Positions 58,870 through 64,000 of a stretch of 64,000 nt of DNA are shown here, piece after piece. This stretch comes from Medicago truncatula (Eukaryota > Streptophyta > Magnoliopsida > Fabales > Fabaceae): NCBI RefSeq assembly GCF_003473485.1, contig NC_053044.1, forward strand, positions 2,616,501 to 2,680,500, read 5' to 3'. The first letter of the stretch is position 1, and the number at the start of each line of letters is the position of its first letter. A program made the translations under genes and the position numbers. The notes under the pieces were generated by a model that saw nothing but the letters and a program-made list of their open reading frames with translations, made no database searches and had not been told where the DNA came from.

Positions 58870-60655
58870 TTTTAGACTACCTCAAATTCGTCCTTGAATT
58901 TTGAAAAATCGACCAATTTCGTCCCTGAATTTTGCGAAATATCAAATTAGTCCTTGAATTTTACAGACGTCCATCAAATTCGTCCCTCCGTCCAAAAGGT
59001 CTGTTAATAACGATGATGTGGCTTCTTGCATGCTTTGTTGTCCTCTACACGTGTCAGCAAGTCAGCCACTTGTACAAGGACTAAATTGATGGAAATTGTC
59101 AAAATTTGATATTTAACATTTCAGTCTCTTTTTTCCTGTGTTTTCAATTATACCCCTCTATTACATGTGTTGTCCTGGATCGATTTGAGACTTACTGTCA
59201 TAATTTGAGGATTAATTTGATGGATTTTGTTATAATTTAAGGGCTCATGTGATTGATTTTTATTTGCAGAGAATGAGTACAAGGAGATATGGCATGAGAG
59301 GACCAATGATTTCAAATGACATGCATAAACAAACACCACTTAGGGGTCCTGCTCCACAAGATCCAACTGCTCTTGGAGTTATTAGAATTCTAAATCCAAA
59401 TTACGGGTCATCCGCTTCTACTCAACCCCAATACATGGAGTTTATCTCAACTCCAGGATTTCCAAAGCATTGATGCATGTTTAAATTATATTTTTGGACT
59501 AGTTTAATTAATGTTTTTTGGACTTGTTTAGTTTACGCTTTTTTGGATAAGTAATCACTTAAGAACATCAAATGATTTGATGTCTTGATGACTATGTAAT
59601 GTTATTTTTTTTGGCTATGTAATGACTTATGAACATCAAATATATGACTTATGATGGTATGAAAATGTCTGTCTTTTTATAATCAAAGTGTCTGTCTTTT
59701 ACTTTTTACTTTGTTCAGCAAATGTATGCACCAAGGATCACAGTGATATCTGTTGTGAAAATTCAAGGACCTATTTGATGGTATTTAAACCAATTTGAGG
59801 ATCGATATGATGAATATGTATATAATTCAAGGACCAATTTGATTAAAATATTTTGACAGAAAGGTTTGGTTCATTCATTGACAACCTCTTTTCATTACAA
59901 CATTACATGGACATGGCACAATACAATATCATTTTAAACAACTCAATCAAACAAAATACCCCTATCAATATCTTAATCAACCTAAGCTCACTTCCTACAC
60001 AATCAACTTTATCCATCAACCTTGTCCTCCAAAATACACCTAGAGCTTGAAGATGAATACCAGTTGTTGTAGTTGTTTTTGCCCATTCGCGCACCAGCCA
60101 TCAATCCTGAACACCGAATCTACAAGGCAGACCACTTAATTTATGAATTTCGAATTTAATAAAAAAAAATTAGGGTTCTAAGTTTTTTGAATTGGGGAAG
60201 AAATTTGACATCAATTCATGGAAGAAATTTTGGGGATTTTGAACTCTATGTAAGGAATTATAACATTAGGGTTCCAAATTTATATATTTGGGGAAGACAT
60301 AGCCCTTAACGAGGAAGAGGAGAAAGAACCGTTACTCACAAAGAAGGGAAAGAGCCGTTGCCAATTTTCTGAAAATCCATCAATTTGGTCCTTGGAAATT
60401 TTGTGTAAATCCATCAATTTGGTCCTTGGAAATTTTGTGTAAATCAATTAGTTTGGTCCCTGCTTGCATGGCATATGACGTGGTAAGCTTTGTCAGAGGT
60501 TAACGTTACACGTCACCTCTGTTAACAGACCAACTTAATGGAGGGACTGATTTGATTGACATTTTGTAAATTCATGGACTAATTTGATATTTCGCAAAAT
60601 TCACGGACGAAATTGGTCGATTTTTCAAAATTCAAGGACGAATTTGAGGTATAAA
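58870..60655. mobile_element. 1.8-kb element with about 130-bp terminal inverted repeats
   Basis: Left arm 58879-59010 and reversed right arm 60520-60650 share acctcaaattcgtccttgaa, then gaaaaatcgaccaatttcgt, gcgaaatatcaaattagtcc and ggtctgttaa. Identity is about 85-90% by eye. Subterminal DNA repeats the phrase ggaccaatttgat many times, including a 33-bp tandem repeat at 60378-60440. A small ORF lies inside (59273-59473). The superfamily is undecided. Confidence 0.75.
59273..59473 (+). CDS. Small ORF in the TIR element, function unknown
   Basis: 66 aa from an ATG just after a possible acceptor (tttgcag). The sequence MSTRRYGMRGPMISNDMHKQ, then PTALGVIRILNP and an end GFPKH is Arg/Pro-rich with no domain I recognise. 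It could be an exon of captured or element-encoded DNA. Confidence 0.3.
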   Translation: MSTRRYGMRGPMISNDMHKQTPLRGPAPQDPTALGVIRILNPNYGSSASTQPQYMEFISTPGFPKH

Positions 60656-60745
60656 AGTTTGAACGAAATTTTTCAAGGACTAAAAATAAAAGTTAATATA
60701 TTTAGAGTGGCAAAAATTACAACTTAATTAGATGTTATGGGCATA

Positions 60746-60827
60746 GTCCTCATAAGTTTAGCTCAGTTGGTAAAGACAATGCATAATATATGCAAGGTTC
60801 GAAGTTTAAACTCCGGCCACCACCAAA
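60746..60827 (+). mobile_element. tRNA-derived SINE with 16-bp target-site duplication
   Basis: agatgttatgggcata flanks it (60730-60745 and 60828-60843). Inside, tagctcagttggtaaag matches a polymerase III box A and ggttcgaag a weak box B. A third copy of the flanking 16-mer at 60877 is not explained by the insertion. Confidence 0.75.
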
Positions 60828-61067
60828 AGATGTTATGGGCATAAGTTCGACCATAGAAAAATATTATACCTTAATTAGATGTTATGGGCATAAGTTAAAT
60901 CTTAAGAAAAATAGTTGTTACCCATTGTGGCAATGCACCGTTCGAGGGATTAGTCTATGCAGAAGCTCGTAGAGAAAACCGATTCATATAAAAAATAAAT
61001 AAAAATATTTATAAAGTATAAATTTTAAATAAGTTTAAATAAAATAAAATGTGTCTGCAAAAACTTA

Positions 61068-61334
61068 ATCCCTCCATTTTAAAATGAGTGTCGCTTTAAC
61101 CCATTGCACAGATTAAAGAATCAAATGAAATAATCATTAGACATAACACTTTTACTAAATTGCCCTTATTTTATAAGAAAAAGACAAATTTAAAGTTGCA
61201 TTGAAAATTGTGTGAGAGAAAAAAGTTGAAAGAAAAAAATTAAAGTTGTATTGAAAATATAAAGCGACAGCCGACATTCATTTTAAAACAAATCTTTTTG
61301 GCTAAAGCGACACTCATTTTAAAACGGAGCGAGT
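61068..61334. mobile_element. Stowaway-like MITE
   Basis: The start ccctccattttaaaatgagt, then gtcgcttt, returns inverted as aaagcgacactcattttaaa, then acggagcgag. About 265 bp. Confidence 0.75.
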
Positions 61335-61700
61335 ACTAGCGAAGTCTTTCAATTTTTTTTTTCTAGCCAACTTAAATTTTAATTTAAATCTAGAAAATGG
61401 AGTACTGTAGTAGCTTCCTTGAAAAATTTGATGAAGACAATTAAGAACCATTTAAATGATTTCTATGTATCCCTAAAAAAATGATTTCTAAGTAATTCTT
61501 TAAAAAAATTGATTTCTATTAATGAGAGTACAATCAGATGATTTTTCCTTAAAAAAAATATCTGATATGATCTGCTTTTAATTATACAGTTTTGAATGCA
61601 TTCTTATGTTCTCATTACTTTATTTATTTTGTATTAAATTTATATTAAAAAATAATTAACTACTTGAACTCTTTTTAGTGATTAGATTCATATATTTGTG

Positions 61701-61787
61701 TTATTGTAAGTTTAACTCAATTGATATAAACAATGCACATATATGCAAATTACATGATTCAAACCCCGTTACCAAAAAAAAAAAAAA
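61701..61787 (+). mobile_element. tRNA-derived SINE
   Basis: Box A-like gtttaactcaattgatataa and box B-like gattcaaacccc, ending in about 14 A residues, are flanked by tcatatatttgtg and tcatacatttgcg (two mismatches in 13). Confidence 0.7.
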
Positions 61788-61800
61788 TCATACATTTGCG

Positions 61801-63250
61801 CAGAGAAGTCACAAATTTTAGGTTCAAATTCAACCCTACAAATGTCATGACAATAACGTTACAATTTGTGCATATAAATATGAGATATTCTTGTATGAAC
61901 TCTCACTCAACACATCATTCTTACACCAAACCAATAAAAAATGACATATGTTATTAACTTTAAAAAAAGTGTGATTTTAATTAAGGAAATGGAAACATAA
62001 ATGGTGGTGGGTGGTTCTTGTAGGTTAAAAAAAGTGGAAAAAAGGAGAGAGAAATATTAAAAATAACGAAAAAAAATTCTGATATTAATTCTTTTTATTA
62101 TTTTAATGAGATGTTAGATTTTAATTGGTTGGGTGTAAGAGATCACCTAATAATTTCTTTGTAAATATACAACCTTTTCATAAGATTTATTTATTTTATT
62201 TAAATATTAATGATATATCAATTATTTCAATAAGCAAATGATCGTTTTTTCTATTAGTTTCAAAATAAAATTGACGTACCAATATTCAGAAAACAATTTT
62301 TTTTTGACAAAGAAAACATTTGTTTATTAAACAATATTATTATTTTTTTTTTGGTCAAGATTAAACAATATTATTTAAATCGACATTATATATTTTTTTG
62401 GAAAGATCACGTTAAATATTGATAAAACACTGATCATTACCAATTAACATTAATTAGTACCATTAACGTTTATTTCAGAATAATTTTTTTGGTTTCCTTT
62501 GGTTTTAACTGAATTATTTGTAAACTTTTGAGCTCTTTGTTGGCACACCTTGTATTTAATTTTAAGGGCTCTCTGCATGGTGTTAATATTACCTTGTTAA
62601 AAAAATTAATTAGACTATTATGACGGAAAAGGGGAATACTCTCCTGCTATCAAGCATAGTTTTTGGGCATTTCACTTCATTTCTTTTATGTAAGGGAATG
62701 TATGCATTAATTGTTTTTAAATTTACTTTATATATCATGCGAAATTATAGCCGGGCCTTCCTACAAATTTCCGTAGTCACACAATAGTAAAAAAATTGGT
62801 TTAAATATTTTAAAATTGGATTAACTTAATGACGTAACATCACTTAGTATAATTTCTAAAATATTCTATATTTTTATGATAACTAAAATAAACTAATCTT
62901 AACTGATGAGCTTTTTCTTTAAAAAAAAAAAACTAATGAATTTTCCTCAAAAGAAAAAAAAAAAAAAACTAATGAACTAATCCTTCAAAACAAAAACTAA
63001 TGAACTAATAACATATAATGAGGCAGTATACTTTTGAGTTTATCCAAAAAAAAAAAAAAACAGATGGATTTTTAGAATGTGCTCGTTTTTTTTACATTTC
63101 AGCATTCCCTTCCCAAAACTTGCTTATATTATTTCGTTGCAGTAAAATGCATAAAAAAAGAAACAATTTTATTTACAATTCTACTTTAATATTTTTATTA
63201 TTGTTTACTACACATTAACATAAACTCCTATGATTATGCACATTAACACC
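61801..63250. other. AT-rich intergenic and upstream region of the proline-rich gene
   Basis: No gene was recognised. A-run/aactaatgaa units repeat at about 62925-63010. Short ORFs lack domains. Confidence 0.4.
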
Positions 63251-63258
63251 TATAAATA
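63251..63258 (+). promoter_or_regulatory. TATA box of the proline-rich protein gene
   Basis: tataaata stands 105 bp upstream of the ATG, in front of a C/A-rich leader (ctcacaacatctc), a usual plant 5' UTR composition. Confidence 0.6.
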
Positions 63259-63362
63259 AATCAACCTCAAACTAACACTCTCACAACATCTCAAAACATC
63301 TCACACCACCAACATCACTTCCTCTCCCTGTGTTTCAAGGTTACTTTATCTTGCACAGAAAA

Positions 63363-63980
63363 ATGATCAAATTTTTAGCATTGGTGTTATTATTACTCCA
63401 ACTAATCTTTCTCACCACATTTGCTCAAGAGCTTGAACCTGTTCTTTATGAAACCGATGGTTTTAGATTTAAGCCTTTTGTCCCCTCTAAGCCTTTTATT
63501 CCTTCTAAGCCTGGCCTTTTTAGGCCTAATCCAATTTCCGTCGATGTCCCTATTGTTATGCCCATTCCTGTTACTCCTGTCCCTATTACGCCTGTCGTTG
63601 TTACTCCTCCTGCCCCTGTTACGGTTCCCCCAATTGACCCTCTTGTTCCTGTACCACCTGCCCCTGTTGAGCCCACTGTCCCTGTTGAGTCTTCTAATCC
63701 TGTTATGCCCTCCCCTGTTGAACCTTCTACCCCTGTCCCTATTACGCCTGTAGTTGTTACTCCTCCTTCCCCTGTTACGCTTTCCCCAATTATCCCCCTT
63801 GTCCCTGCTACGCCTGCACCTGTTGAGCCCCCTGTAGACCCTTCTGCCCCTATTATTGCCCCTGTTGAGCCTCCGGTTATTCCAACATTCCCCCCATTGG
63901 ATGTAGCTGCTCCTTCTTACTCATCATTGCCACTGCGCCCCACTTACATCTCTAGAAGATTGATGGCTGTTCACTTTTAA
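63363..63980 (+). CDS. Secreted proline/valine-rich protein
   Basis: 205 aa from the ATG at 63363; a GTG 33 nt upstream was not used. A signal peptide is evident: MIKFLALVLLLLQLIFLTTF, with likely cleavage after Ala near residue 21, before QELEP. The mature part has KPF.PSKPF repeats, then a Pro/Val-rich run of PVTP, PVEP and VPITPVVVTPP units, and a C-terminal non-repetitive SSLPLRPTYISRRL. A block of about 26 residues beginning VPITPVVVTPP is present twice (63582 and 63732). Such proteins are wall-associated or secreted structural proteins. It lacks SPPPP extensin motifs and Tyr cross-link motifs, so a specific class is not assigned. Confidence 0.85.
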   Translation: MIKFLALVLLLLQLIFLTTFAQELEPVLYETDGFRFKPFVPSKPFIPSKPGLFRPNPISVDVPIVMPIPVTPVPITPVVVTPPAPVTVPPIDPLVPVPPAPVEPTVPVESSNPVMPSPVEPSTPVPITPVVVTPPSPVTLSPIIPLVPATPAPVEPPVDPSAPIIAPVEPPVIPTFPPLDVAAPSYSSLPLRPTYISRRLMAVHF

Positions 63981-64000
63981 GTCTCTTGCAATTGAGCCTA

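Noticed and set aside
60746-60827. Possible functional tRNA gene
   Set aside because: Box A is good but box B is poor, no acceptor stem pairs, and the piece is bounded by a target-site duplication, so it is a SINE.
63421-63753. Leu-rich ORF overlapping the proline-rich gene in another frame
   Set aside because: It arises from the CCT/GTT codon pattern of the proline-rich frame; the chosen frame has a signal peptide and a TATA-bearing leader.

Overview
This window reads as nuclear DNA of a flowering plant, most likely a legume close to Medicago truncatula. That is an inference, because no database was searched. The evidence is strongly AT-rich intergenic DNA, short phase-conserved introns with GT..AG ends, single-exon F-box genes in a cluster, and many small plant transposons (Stowaway MITEs, hAT, Mutator-like, L1-type LINEs, tRNA-derived SINEs, copia and gypsy scraps). 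There are no operons or bacterial features.

Layout. 1-3950: transposon remnants (hAT, a GRF zinc-finger relic, a LINE). 3953-10012: a complete 17-exon ZIFL-type MFS transporter gene with a copia fragment in intron 15. 10490-18400: repeats, comprising a MITE, a TIR element filled with a palindromic minisatellite, LINE pieces, and an imperfect duplication that copies the 5' flank and first exon of a ZIFL gene (15060-15515) and carries a nested LINE/hAT insertion. 18471-23654: a second complete 17-exon ZIFL gene. 24551-28403: a two-exon PWWP-like gene on the minus strand.

29132-58763: an F-box gene cluster with two plus-strand members (29132-30289 intact; 33447-34653 broken) and two intact minus-strand members (42795-43943, 57585-58763). 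A degenerate F-box copy lies at 49620-49987 and a C-terminal scrap at 53146-53290. Kilobases of 3' flank were duplicated along with the genes, so the copies show empty sites for later LINE and MITE insertions. Between the two F-box arms lies a scrambled pseudogene block of PWWP plus ZIFL fragments (37083-38735). There is also a TIR element of more than 3.3 kb (about 44065-47399) carrying small ORFs, two tandem long foldbacks and a truncated plant-mobile-domain gene.

58870-60655 is a 1.8-kb element with about 130-bp inverted termini and one small ORF. 60700-63250 holds SINEs and a MITE. 63363-63980 encodes a secreted proline/valine-rich protein.

How the genes work together: no shared pathway is visible. 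The two ZIFL genes are tandem paralogues likely to move metal chelators, organic anions or hormones across membranes. The F-box proteins are probable SCF ubiquitin-ligase adaptors. The PWWP-like protein is a candidate chromatin factor. The main interest is structural: the tandem foldbacks, the palindrome-array transposons, the mosaic divergence of one duplicated segment, and the permuted ZIFL/PWWP duplication.
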